Shown: positions 26,771-35,515 of the stretch, piece after piece
How the letters are laid out: each line of letters opens with the position of its first letter
Position numbering within the stretch: the stretch's first letter is position 1
Notes under the pieces: model-generated
Told to the model about the DNA's origin: nothing
What the model saw: the letters and a program-made list of their open reading frames with translations, nothing else
Database searches by the model: none
Origin: Sulfurospirillum tamanense
GTDB lineage: Bacteria > Campylobacterota > Campylobacteria > Campylobacterales > Campylobacteraceae
Assembly: GCF_016937535.1 (NCBI RefSeq)
Contig: NZ_JAFHKK010000012.1
Coordinates: 1-64,000, forward strand
DNA: 64,000 nucleotides
Direction of reading: 5' to 3'
Made by a program: the position numbers and the translations under genes

Positions 26771-28243
26771 ATGAGTTTCCGTATTAACACCAACGTATCG
26801 GCGATGAACGCCCACACGTCTAGCGTTGCCAACAACCGTAACCTTTCGGGTTCTTTGGCGAAACTTTCCTCAGGTTTGAGAATCAACACTGCCGCTGATG
26901 ATGCATCAGGTATGGCTATTGCTGACTCTCTTCGTTCACAAGCAAGTGCACTTGGTCAGGCTATCAACAACGCAAATGACGCGATTTCGATGGCACAAAC
27001 TGCCGACAAGGCGATGGACGAGCAATTAAAAATCCTCGACACCATCAAAGTCAAAGCAACCCAAGCGGCACAAGATGGCCAAAATGCTAACTCACGTAAA
27101 GCCCTTCAAGCGGACATCAAACGTCTTACTGAGCAACTTGACAACATTGCAGGTCAAACAACCTTTAACGGCAAAAGCTTGCTTTCAGGTTCGTTTACCA
27201 ATGCTCAGTTTCAAGTGGGTGCTTACAGCGGCCAAACGGTTAGTATGTCTATTGGTGCAACTAGCTCCGATAAAATCGGCCAAACCCGTTTTGAAACTAG
27301 TGATATGGGTGGAACCCTAACGAGTTCTGCTGTTGTAACATTTACCGATGTACGCGGCAACACAACTGACTTTGAAGGTGTTGTTATTTCTACAAGTGCA
27401 GGTACAGGTATCGGTGCTTTGGCAGAAGTCATTAACAAAAACTCTGACCTTACAGGTGTAACAGCAAGTTGGAGCTTGACACAAACCAGTTCAGCAGCCG
27501 TCACTTCAGGCTCAGTGTCCACCTTGACTATTAACGGCATTATTGTTGCTGAGAGCCTTGATGTCGAGGCCAATGACCGCAGTGGGGTGCTTGTAGATGC
27601 GATTAACCAGTATAAGGAAACAACAGGCGTTACAGCAAGCGTAGATGCTCGCGGTAATCTTGAACTAACCTCTACTGATGGTCGCGCTATCGAGGCTTCT
27701 GGTTTTGGTGGTGTTGAGGGTGGTGATATTGAAGGTACCTTTACAGGACGTTTAACACTCATGAGCGCAGGTGCGGCGGATATTCAAATGACTATCGCGG
27801 GCGCAGCTGACCTTGACACATCAGGCGCGAACGAGAAAAGTGTAAGTCTTCGCGATATGATGAGCGAGATTGACAATGACACTGCCGAAGCAATGGGCGC
27901 TTTTGCTAACGACAATGTAATGGGTGCAACTGATGAGCTAGGTGCAGGTGTTACTACCTTTACAGGCGCACAAGCGATGATGAAAGTAGCGCAATCTGCT
28001 CAAGAAAAACTTGACAGCATCCGTGCGGACATCGGTTCTGCTCAAAACCAATTGGTAGCAACCGTGAACAACATCTCTGTAACACAAGTAAACGTGAAAG
28101 CGGCTGAATCTCAGATTCGCGACGTTGACTTTGCTGCTGAGTCTGCGAGCTTCTCTAAGTTTAACATCCTTGCACAATCAGGAAGTTATGCCATGAGCCA
28201 AGCTAACGCGGTACAGCAAAACGTACTCAGACTACTTCAGTAG
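26771..28243 (+). CDS. flaA: Major flagellin
   Basis: 490 residues. Conserved N-terminal D0/D1 (MSFRINTNVSAMNAH, GSLAKLSSGLRINTAADDASGMAIADSLRSQ) and C-terminal D1/D0 (ADIGSAQNQLVATVNNIS, ESQIRDVDFAAESASFSKFNILAQSGSYAMSQANAVQQNVLRLLQ in overlapping pieces). Middle about 175-390 is variable and rich in Ser, Thr, Gly and Ala, the surface region that carries O-linked nonulosonic acids in relatives. Ribosome site AAAAGGA 6 bases before ATG. A maf gene follows, so glycosylation is likely. Whether it is FlaA or FlaB in the C. jejuni sense is not decidable; only one full-length flagellin is in the window. Confidence 0.95.
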   Translation: MSFRINTNVSAMNAHTSSVANNRNLSGSLAKLSSGLRINTAADDASGMAIADSLRSQASALGQAINNANDAISMAQTADKAMDEQLKILDTIKVKATQAAQDGQNANSRKALQADIKRLTEQLDNIAGQTTFNGKSLLSGSFTNAQFQVGAYSGQTVSMSIGATSSDKIGQTRFETSDMGGTLTSSAVVTFTDVRGNTTDFEGVVISTSAGTGIGALAEVINKNSDLTGVTASWSLTQTSSAAVTSGSVSTLTINGIIVAESLDVEANDRSGVLVDAINQYKETTGVTASVDARGNLELTSTDGRAIEASGFGGVEGGDIEGTFTGRLTLMSAGAADIQMTIAGAADLDTSGANEKSVSLRDMMSEIDNDTAEAMGAFANDNVMGATDELGAGVTTFTGAQAMMKVAQSAQEKLDSIRADIGSAQNQLVATVNNISVTQVNVKAAESQIRDVDFAAESASFSKFNILAQSGSYAMSQANAVQQNVLRLLQ

Positions 28244-28259
28244 TCTCGGGTTGATTTTT

Positions 28260-28294
28260 AAGCCGATGGGAGGAGACTCTCATCGGCTTTTTTG
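28260..28294 (+). terminator. Rho-independent terminator after flagellin
   Basis: Stem AAGCCGATG-G-GAG, loop GAGA, stem CTC-T-CATCGGCTT, then a TTTTTT run. A strong terminator that separates flagellin from the downstream maf operon, so maf needs its own promoter or read-through. Confidence 0.9.
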
Positions 28295-28350
28295 GTTTAA
28301 GGGGCATGGTTTTTGCTTTACATGTAAGACCTTAATCTAAAAGGCGGATG

Positions 28351-31098
28351 ATGGAATTTTTTGAAACTAATCTTTCTGTGCTTGATACACACAACCCTCC
28401 TCTTGCACGTCGCCTTCGTGTTGTAGGGGAATTAAAACATTTTGAGATTTTTATGGACGAGGGCAATGTCGCCTCGCTCAATGCAGTGCACACAACCCAT
28501 TTTACCCCTCTTTATGAAGGCTCTCCTGCGCAAAGTGTAGAGGAAGATACTGCGCGTTACGTAGCTTTTGATGAACATCCCTTTCTTTACATGTATGGAC
28601 TAGGCAATGGGATGCTCATCAAAACGCTACTGGCAAACCCAAAACATGAGCGCATCGTAGTGGTGGAGCCTGAAGATGAGCTGGCGTTTGTAGTGCTGCA
28701 TATGGTGGATTTTTCTGCTGAGCTTCAAAGCGGAAGGTTGGCACTTTTTGGGCAAGAGGAGGTGAATTTCCCTAATGCTTTGGCCCTCTTTGGGCATTTG
28801 AAAGAACAGCGCTACGCAAGGGTGTACGACTTACATGTAACGACAGAGTATTATTTAAAGTGCCATGAACTTGCGCTGAGGACGACCAATCAGGTATTTT
28901 TAGAAGCTCTGTATCATGGAATCAATGCGGCTGGAAATGACCCAACCGATAGTCTTATTGGGCTTAAACACCATCTTGTCAATCTTCCCAAGGTGCTCAA
29001 AACCCCTCCCGCACTAGAGCTTTTTAAGAAGCTTGGCACGACAGAAATCGCCGTGCTTGTCTCTACGGGCCCTTCGCTTACTAAACAACTTCCTCTTTTA
29101 AAACGCATTGCGCCTTATGTGCGCATCGTGGCAGCGGATGCTAGCTTTCCTGTGCTTTACCGTGCGGGCATCAAGCCTGATGTGGTGGTTTCCATAGAGC
29201 GGGTGGTGGAAAGTGCGAAGTTTTTCACAGAGCTTCCCAAGGAGGCCTTTGAGGGCGTGGTGTTTGCGCTCACTTCTTTGCAACACAAAGAAGTGCTAGA
29301 GAGCATCAAGGGGGGTACTTTACAGGTGAGTTTGCGCCCTCTTGGGTACATGATGCTCACAGGACCCGATGAGTGGGGATACATTGGCCTAGGAATGAGC
29401 GCCGCGAATATGGCGTACGAGCTTATCTACCACAGCAAATTTAAAACATGTATGTTGATAGGGCAGGATTTGGCCTACGGGGAAGATGGCACTTCACACG
29501 CAGAAGGCCATGTGTTTGGAAGCACTAATGTTAAAGAAAAAGAAGCCGACGCATGGGTTGAAGGCTGGGGTGGGGTAGGGCGTGTACGTACCAACCATAC
29601 GTGGGACATGTTTCGTAAGTTTTTTGAAAAAGACATAGCAGAGACAAAGGCGCGGATGCTCACCATTAATGCAACAGAAGGCGGAGCGAGCATTTACGGG
29701 GCGGTTGAAATCCCTTTTGCTGAGGCTGTGGCTTTACATGTAAAGCAAGAGAAAGTAAAAATACCGCTTGAGTTGCGCTACGCAAGCCAAAAGGATGCAG
29801 TGCGCATTGGCGCTGAGGTGGAGCGCAAAGTGGAAGAGATGGCTACGTACACCCAAGCGCTTTTAGAAGAAACCAAGGCGCTTTTTTTGGATGTGGCGGC
29901 TGCGAGTGAAGATGAGGCAACAAGTGCGACTGTTTTTGAAGAGTTGATGGTGCGCATAGAAAAAGTCAAAGAGCGCTTTGAAGAGCCGCTTTTTGAAAAA
30001 GTGGTGTGGCACATAGCTCAGTCGATGATGCTTTCTCAGGAAATTTCTCTTGCATCCCTTGAAGTGCAAAAGGTCGAAACGGCAGCACAACAAGAGGAGA
30101 AAACCCGCGCGCTTGTGGAGGCGTACAAGTCGTGGTTGTTCGCTTTTGCGGGGATTATGGATGCGATTTTAAAGACCATTACCTTTGCTAAAACACGAAG
30201 GCTCATCGATGAGGTGGAGCGCATTGACGTCGAAGTGGAAGGCAAGGTGATAGATAGCTTTACATGTAAAGAACTCAAACCCACGTTTGGGCGGGTGTTT
30301 GACGTGGATATGCGCGGGATTTTGTACGACATGCCAGACATGCATGTGGGCAAAGCCGCGGTTTTTAAAGACGCCAAAACGGGCAAGGTGCTGCCAGAAG
30401 CGTTCGTGAGCGTCATCACACGAGAGGATGAGAAATACAATGAACTCAGCTTCATGAAAAGCCTCGAAGAGCCCATCGACGAAGAGAAGATAAAAGACCT
30501 CTACTGTCCCAACGCCATCGGGTTCTTGGCCACGGAAGAAAATCTGGCGGATGAGGAGTTTGTGGGGTATATTAAAGAGTTGATGGAGCGATTTCCTGAT
30601 GTGGAGTTTAAGGGGTTTTGTTTTGGTGGAAATATAAAAGAGTTTTACGAAATTTTTGTCGACACTAAAAAATGCAAGGCTTTAGTTGTTGGCCACATAG
30701 AGAGTATTGCAACAACAATAGGTTTTTGGATTCACAATAGTAAAGATGTGAAAACCAATGCTATCATAAAAGTTTTGCCTGATAATTATGGTGTTTTATT
30801 TTGTTACTTTGATGGTAATTTTGAAAAAACAATCATCGACTTAGAAAATACATACCATCAAAGCAATCAGCTTGCTTTAAAAAAATACAGGTTACTTTTT
30901 GGGGATACAAAACCATGGATTACGAATTTTTATATAGAAACGCTCTATAATGGCCTTTTTGAGGAGTTTGGCTACAAGGAGTGCAAAATAGACATACATT
31001 CAACTTTTAAAGAGTTTAATATATTAAGAATCTCTTTATGTCTCTCAAATTTTCAGTTTTATAAACAACTTGTTAAATTGAGAAAATTACTCAAATAA
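28351..31098 (+). CDS. Maf motility accessory factor (flagellin nonulosonic acid transferase)
   Basis: 915 residues. I take ATG 28351 because AAGGCGG is spaced better for it than for the ATG one codon upstream. DUF115/MAF_flag10 core about 200-470: VLVSTGPSLTKQLPLLK, IVAADASFPVLYRAGI, PDVVVSIERV, IGQDLAYGEDGTSH and HVFG. Maf proteins are needed to put pseudaminic or legionaminic acid onto flagellin. A long helical region follows. From about nt 30600 (residue 751) base composition falls sharply, from 31/60 G+C at 30361-30420 to 19/60 at 30601-30660, so the last ~165 residues look like foreign sequence joined to a native gene. Four palindrome copies lie before, none after, that point. Confidence 0.9.
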   Translation: MEFFETNLSVLDTHNPPLARRLRVVGELKHFEIFMDEGNVASLNAVHTTHFTPLYEGSPAQSVEEDTARYVAFDEHPFLYMYGLGNGMLIKTLLANPKHERIVVVEPEDELAFVVLHMVDFSAELQSGRLALFGQEEVNFPNALALFGHLKEQRYARVYDLHVTTEYYLKCHELALRTTNQVFLEALYHGINAAGNDPTDSLIGLKHHLVNLPKVLKTPPALELFKKLGTTEIAVLVSTGPSLTKQLPLLKRIAPYVRIVAADASFPVLYRAGIKPDVVVSIERVVESAKFFTELPKEAFEGVVFALTSLQHKEVLESIKGGTLQVSLRPLGYMMLTGPDEWGYIGLGMSAANMAYELIYHSKFKTCMLIGQDLAYGEDGTSHAEGHVFGSTNVKEKEADAWVEGWGGVGRVRTNHTWDMFRKFFEKDIAETKARMLTINATEGGASIYGAVEIPFAEAVALHVKQEKVKIPLELRYASQKDAVRIGAEVERKVEEMATYTQALLEETKALFLDVAAASEDEATSATVFEELMVRIEKVKERFEEPLFEKVVWHIAQSMMLSQEISLASLEVQKVETAAQQEEKTRALVEAYKSWLFAFAGIMDAILKTITFAKTRRLIDEVERIDVEVEGKVIDSFTCKELKPTFGRVFDVDMRGILYDMPDMHVGKAAVFKDAKTGKVLPEAFVSVITREDEKYNELSFMKSLEEPIDEEKIKDLYCPNAIGFLATEENLADEEFVGYIKELMERFPDVEFKGFCFGGNIKEFYEIFVDTKKCKALVVGHIESIATTIGFWIHNSKDVKTNAIIKVLPDNYGVLFCYFDGNFEKTIIDLENTYHQSNQLALKKYRLLFGDTKPWITNFYIETLYNGLFEEFGYKECKIDIHSTFKEFNILRISLCLSNFQFYKQLVKLRKLLK

Positions 31099-31119
31099 AA
31101 ACGAGAAAGGCAGCTTAGC

Positions 31120-32646
31120 TTGAATTTAAATAAACTTATTATTAAGCCAACATTACAGTGCACGGCCGATTGTTTTGGGTGTGTTTCTAGACGTTCTTTG
31201 CATAAAGAAAAGCGAAAACTAGAACAAGTAACCCTATGGCGGTGGAAAGAAATTTTAGAAGAAGCGGTTGCTCTGGGTTGCAGGAATCTTGAAATCAGTG
31301 GGGGAGAGCCCACTCTATATAAAAATTTATTAGAAATAATTGAGCTAGGAAAAAGGCTTGGTTTACATGTGCATATGAATACAAATGGGAGCATGATTAA
31401 TGATGCTTATGCTGAAAAATTAATGGAATCAGGACTTGATAGCATTATGCTGTCTCTATATAGCCACGATGCAAATACTCTAGATTCCATGAGGAGAAGC
31501 AAGGGTCTGTGGAAAAAAGCTACAGCTACAGCAGCAGCAATAAATAAGGCAAGAATAAGGTTCCCAAACTTTAACTTTTACACTCAAACCATATTGTGTC
31601 GAGAAAATTTTAAAGATTTTAATCATCTGATAGCGTTGCATTATAGTATCGGTTCAGACAGAATGGCAATCTCTTATCTGGAGGGGGATTTCCAAAAAAA
31701 ATTTTTACTTAAAAAGGATGAAATTAAGTATTTTCGAGAAACAGTTATTCCCAAAAGCATTAGTTTAGTTAGTGAGCTTGGGATTTATAATAAAAGAGAG
31801 GCTGTTGGTGCTTTAAAAATGTTATATGCTGAAGAGATTAGTACTCTTGATGATTTCTCTCAAGGCATTTACTGGAAAAATAAAAAGTGTTCTGTTCCGT
31901 CCAGCTCGGCATTAATTCTTTCAAATGGCGATATTCACCCATGCAATATTGTGGAATACGCCCATAAACCTATTATGGGAAATATCATAAAAAATAACTT
32001 AACCGATTTATGGAATTCGGACTTGTGGAATCAGTATCGAATTCATTTGCATGAAAAATGTGAACTTTGTCCAATGAATATTCACACCTCGCTTGGGCTT
32101 AATGAATTTAAATTTACTAGAATGACCCAAGAAGAGCTTGATAAATTAAATATTTTGGCAGGTTCTCTCCCTAGCTCAAGTAATATTGTTGAGATTGGTT
32201 CTTATTACGGCGCATCATCCTTGGCTATTGCAAAAGGAATTAGCCTAAAAGAAAATGCAATACTTTTTTGTATTGACACGTGGAAAAACACATCAATGTC
32301 GGAAAGTGATAAAGATATTTATGAGGAATTTTTAGTAAACATAGATACACATAAGCACTTGATTAGGCCAATTAGGGGGTATAGTCACAATGTGCACAAT
32401 CAGATAAAACATCTTGCAAAAAGTGGAATCGATATGCTTTTTATTGATGGTGATCACTCGTATGAAGGCGTTAAGAGGGATTGGGACTTGTACTCTCCCA
32501 TGCTAAAAAGTGGTTCTGTGGTTATTTTTCATGATGTTGGATGGGCCGAAGGGGTAAAAAAAGTTATAAGAGAAAATGTGAAACCCGTTGTATTTAAGGA
32601 GTCAAATTTTGAACTACCAAATATGTATTGGGCCTGGATAAAGTGA
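31120..32646 (+). CDS. Radical SAM/SPASM protein fused to a class I methyltransferase
   Basis: 508 residues, TTG start with GAAAGG upstream. N-terminal radical SAM about 1-250: CTADCFGC gives the CX3CX2C cluster motif, EISGGEPTLY is the GGE motif. A SPASM-like region about 260-330 holds CSVPSSSALILSNGDIHPC and CELC. The C-terminal ~170 residues form a Methyltransf_24-type domain: IVEIGSYYGASSLAIAKG, FCIDTW, IDMLFIDGDHSYEGVKRDW, VVIFHDVGW. Fusing the two activities in one chain is unusual. The substrate is probably a sugar or glycan intermediate, by context only. A+T-rich like its neighbours. Confidence 0.85.
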   Translation: MNLNKLIIKPTLQCTADCFGCVSRRSLHKEKRKLEQVTLWRWKEILEEAVALGCRNLEISGGEPTLYKNLLEIIELGKRLGLHVHMNTNGSMINDAYAEKLMESGLDSIMLSLYSHDANTLDSMRRSKGLWKKATATAAAINKARIRFPNFNFYTQTILCRENFKDFNHLIALHYSIGSDRMAISYLEGDFQKKFLLKKDEIKYFRETVIPKSISLVSELGIYNKREAVGALKMLYAEEISTLDDFSQGIYWKNKKCSVPSSSALILSNGDIHPCNIVEYAHKPIMGNIIKNNLTDLWNSDLWNQYRIHLHEKCELCPMNIHTSLGLNEFKFTRMTQEELDKLNILAGSLPSSSNIVEIGSYYGASSLAIAKGISLKENAILFCIDTWKNTSMSESDKDIYEEFLVNIDTHKHLIRPIRGYSHNVHNQIKHLAKSGIDMLFIDGDHSYEGVKRDWDLYSPMLKSGSVVIFHDVGWAEGVKKVIRENVKPVVFKESNFELPNMYWAWIK

Positions 32647-33566
32647 TCTTAAGTGTTATAATACCCACCAAAGACAGATCAAGCCTATTGGCAAAAGCCC
32701 TAGGAAGTATTGAAAGACAAACACTTCCTGAAAAATTATTTGAAATACTTGTGATTGATAACGGTTCTGCTGACAATACCAGAGAAATCGTCAAACAATA
32801 TGAAGCCAAAATTGAAAATTTAAGATATTTTTATGATGCTACTGCTGGCCTGCACACGGGAAGACATGTAGGATTGAGAGAATCTAGAGCCGATCTACTG
32901 GTATATCTTGATGATGATGTTGAGTTATTCCCTAATCACTTATGCAGCGTTTTGGAATCATTTGAAGACAAGTGTGTGGCCTTGGTTGGAGGAAAAAACC
33001 TGCCTGTTTTTGAAGAAAATCCTCCAGCATGGCTTTTGTCAATGTGGAGAAAGGAAGGCATGGTAGGACAGTTGAGTGTTCTTGATTTGGGTGATAAAAT
33101 GAAAGAAATAGACTCCTCTTTTGTTTGGGGCTGCAACTTCTCTGTTAGAAAATCAGTGCTATATTTGGCAAACGGCTTCCATCCTGATGCTTTTCCCCAG
33201 GAGTTTATTAGGCTTCGAGGGGACGGGGAAAGCCATGTGTCGGACTATGTGAAGGAAAATGGCTATAAAACAATATATAACCCAGGCGCAAGTGTTTATC
33301 ATTTTGTATCAAAAGAGCGAATGACGGAAGAGTATTTTTGCAAAAGAATGTTTAATCAGGGCATTTCAAATTCGTACTCAAAGCTAAGAAAGTATCAAAA
33401 GTTTAGTGATTTGAAAAATAGGTTTGAAAAAAAAATTATCCCCCCAATGACCTTAGAAGATAAAATGAATAATGCCTATCTTGATGGATATATTTTTCAT
33501 CAAATTGAATGTTTGAAGGATGCTGAATTATTAAAATGGGTTTTGAAGGAAAGGTATTTTGAATAA
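32643..33566 (+). CDS. Family 2 glycosyltransferase
   Basis: 307 residues if started at GTG 32643, which overlaps the previous stop as GTGA; a TTG 15 bases upstream is possible. GT-A fold: LSVIIPTKDRSSLLAKAL, ILVIDNGSADNT, LVYLDDDVELF (DXD-type metal site), then FVWGCNFSVRKS with RLRGDGESHVSDYV as acceptor-side motifs. Inverting transferase, donor unknown. Part of the A+T-rich cassette. The C-terminal 70 residues are Lys-rich, suggesting membrane or partner contact. Confidence 0.88.
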   Translation: MILSVIIPTKDRSSLLAKALGSIERQTLPEKLFEILVIDNGSADNTREIVKQYEAKIENLRYFYDATAGLHTGRHVGLRESRADLLVYLDDDVELFPNHLCSVLESFEDKCVALVGGKNLPVFEENPPAWLLSMWRKEGMVGQLSVLDLGDKMKEIDSSFVWGCNFSVRKSVLYLANGFHPDAFPQEFIRLRGDGESHVSDYVKENGYKTIYNPGASVYHFVSKERMTEEYFCKRMFNQGISNSYSKLRKYQKFSDLKNRFEKKIIPPMTLEDKMNNAYLDGYIFHQIECLKDAELLKWVLKERYFE

Positions 33567-33586
33567 ATATAAAAAAGTTTTATTAA

Positions 33587-34174
33587 ATGGTATGTAGATG
33601 GTTTAGGCAACTAATTAACTTGCTAATGCTTAAAGCTCGGTTGATGGTGGTGGTTAAAAGAAAAGGAAATATTCAGATTGAAACACCTCGGACCATAAGT
33701 TTGAAATCACTATTTTATTGTGATGGCAAATATATTAAAATTGGAAAAAACACCATCGTTAGGGAATATGCTTATATCCGCCTGTATGGGGGAAGTGTTG
33801 AGATAGGGGAAGATTGTTCAATAAATCCATTTTGTGTTATTTATGGACACGGTGGACTTTTTATTGGAAATAATGTCAGAATAGCAGCACATTGTACAAT
33901 AATACCAGCAAACCATATCTATAAAGATCCCAATAAGCCGATTTCTCAACAAGGAGAGACACGTTTGGGAATTAAAATCCATGATGATGTATGGATTGGC
34001 ACAGGGGTTAGAATACTGGATGGAGTTGAAATTGGAGAGGGCAGTGTTGTGGCAGCGGGTAGCGTCGTTGTTAAAAGTATCCCGCCATATTCTGTTGTTG
34101 CTGGGGTTCCTGCAAAAATAATAAAAAAAAGAAAAATTAATGATATGGCGGGAGAGAGTATTGACAACTATTAA
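33587..34174 (+). CDS. Left-handed beta-helix acyltransferase
   Basis: 195 residues. N-terminal hydrophobic/basic segment (MVCRWFRQLINLLMLKARLMVVV), then hexapeptide repeats from about residue 50: IKIGKNTIV, VEIGEDCSI, LFIGNNVRI, with catalytic-type histidine in RIAAHCTIIPANH, and VWIGTGVRILDGVEIGEGSVVAAGSVVVK, VVAGVPAKIIKK. O- or N-acetyltransferase of the maltose/sugar acetyltransferase group. In this locus it probably acylates an amino- or deoxysugar. An 89-bp gap follows, with an A+T-rich TATAAA stretch that could be an internal promoter. Confidence 0.85.
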   Translation: MVCRWFRQLINLLMLKARLMVVVKRKGNIQIETPRTISLKSLFYCDGKYIKIGKNTIVREYAYIRLYGGSVEIGEDCSINPFCVIYGHGGLFIGNNVRIAAHCTIIPANHIYKDPNKPISQQGETRLGIKIHDDVWIGTGVRILDGVEIGEGSVVAAGSVVVKSIPPYSVVAGVPAKIIKKRKINDMAGESIDNY

Positions 34175-34263
34175 AATAATATGGTTTACTGTGTTTATAT
34201 AAAATGATTTTTACCATACAAAAAAGTGAGCCGGTTAGTTATTGATGACAGGAAGGGCTATTT

Positions 34264-35091
34264 ATGACCAAAAAAATATATCAATCAGAAGTTGATTTTT
34301 CTAAAAATCCACTAGAAAACTATAGTTATTTTACCTCTATGGCGGACGAACTTGAAGCGCGTGGAGCTAACGTTGTTGTTGAAAACATCGACATTGATGA
34401 CTTTAAGTGTTGGTTATCCATGTTTTCAAATATAGATAACCAGTATAGAGGCTGTGGAGATGTTTATATTGAAAAGTGTTTAGAGCACTATCTAAGCTAT
34501 AAATTACTTGATTTTTTACCCACTGATGTATTTATGGATGTAGCGGCAAGTGGAAGCCAATACGCAAATGAACTGTATTATGCTAAAAAAGTAAAGCAAA
34601 CATATTTGCTGGATTTGGCTTATGCAGAAGGAATCAATGGAATTAAAATCGGTGCAAATGCTGGTGATATGAGATTGCCGAAGAATTTTGTGGATAAAAT
34701 GAGCATGCATTGTGCCTATGAGTGCTTTGAGGGAAATGCTGATATTGGGTTTTTAAAAGAGGCATCAACTGTCCTGAATAAAAATGGTAAATTTGTTATA
34801 ACTCCTTTATACTTGGATAAAACGTACTACAATTGTACAAGTGAAAAATGTGATCAAAGTGAAATACAGTTTGACAGCAAAGCGTTGAAAGTGTGGAGAG
34901 ATGATGAGTATAGTGTTCCTTTTTCAAGACATTATTCTCCTGAAAGTTTGTGCCAGCGAGTTATTCATAATATGCCAAGTAACATTCAATACAAGCTTTA
35001 TTTCTTTGAAAATTTACCGGAGCTAATGAGGGAGTTTGTGGGACAGAGAATTTATTGTTATTTTTTGCTATATGGTGAAAAAAATGATTAA
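34264..35091 (+). CDS. Divergent class I methyltransferase-like protein
   Basis: 275 residues, ATG behind AGGAAGGG. A Rossmann-like core is suggested by FMDVAASGSQYANELYY (motif I, with only one glycine), TYLLDLAYAEG (acidic loop), DMRLPKNFVDKM and MSMHCAYECFEG, then LKEASTVLNKNGKFVITPLY as in the late motifs of methyltransferases. Because motif I is weak, SAM use is only probable. Overlaps the cupin gene by 8 bases. Codon use is A+T-rich (19/60 G+C at 34561-34620). Confidence 0.6.
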   Translation: MTKKIYQSEVDFSKNPLENYSYFTSMADELEARGANVVVENIDIDDFKCWLSMFSNIDNQYRGCGDVYIEKCLEHYLSYKLLDFLPTDVFMDVAASGSQYANELYYAKKVKQTYLLDLAYAEGINGIKIGANAGDMRLPKNFVDKMSMHCAYECFEGNADIGFLKEASTVLNKNGKFVITPLYLDKTYYNCTSEKCDQSEIQFDSKALKVWRDDEYSVPFSRHYSPESLCQRVIHNMPSNIQYKLYFFENLPELMREFVGQRIYCYFLLYGEKND

Positions 35092-35515
35092 GACAATTAT
35101 CCACAACACCCAGCAACTTGCAATTATTATAAAGAATAGATATCAAAAAGATGGCGTTGAATTTTTTACCCCAAGTGACTATTCTCAACAATTGGCATAT
35201 ATGTCTCATAAAAAAGGTAAAAAAATTGATGCACATATACACAATAGGGTCTCTCGGGACGTTTATTTAACTCAAGAAGTTCTTGTAATAAGAAAAGGAA
35301 AACTTAGAGTAGATTTTTATTCTCAAGAGAAAGCTTATTTGGAAAGTGTAGTTTTGGAAAGCGGAGATGTAATTTTGCTCGCAAGCGGTGGGCATGGGTT
35401 TGAGGTGTTGGAGGATTTGGAAATGATTGAAATTAAGCAAGGTCCGTATTTGGGGGATGAAGACAAAACACGATTTGAGCATGTTTCAAGCGACAAATTG
35501 GATATAAAACAATGA
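35084..35515 (+). CDS. Cupin-domain protein
   Basis: 143 residues from ATG 35084 (an ATG at 35072 is also possible; neither has a strong ribosome site). Single cupin barrel: DAHIHNR at the first metal motif, EVLVIRKGKLRVDFY, ESGDVILLASGGHGFEVLED at the second, then MIEIKQGPYLGDEDKTRF. Such small cupins commonly accompany sugar aminotransferases in nonulosonic acid and O-antigen loci and may be isomerases or epimerases; this one lacks obvious FdtA-type motifs. ATGA overlap with the aminotransferase gene. Confidence 0.78.
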   Translation: MIKTIIHNTQQLAIIIKNRYQKDGVEFFTPSDYSQQLAYMSHKKGKKIDAHIHNRVSRDVYLTQEVLVIRKGKLRVDFYSQEKAYLESVVLESGDVILLASGGHGFEVLEDLEMIEIKQGPYLGDEDKTRFEHVSSDKLDIKQ

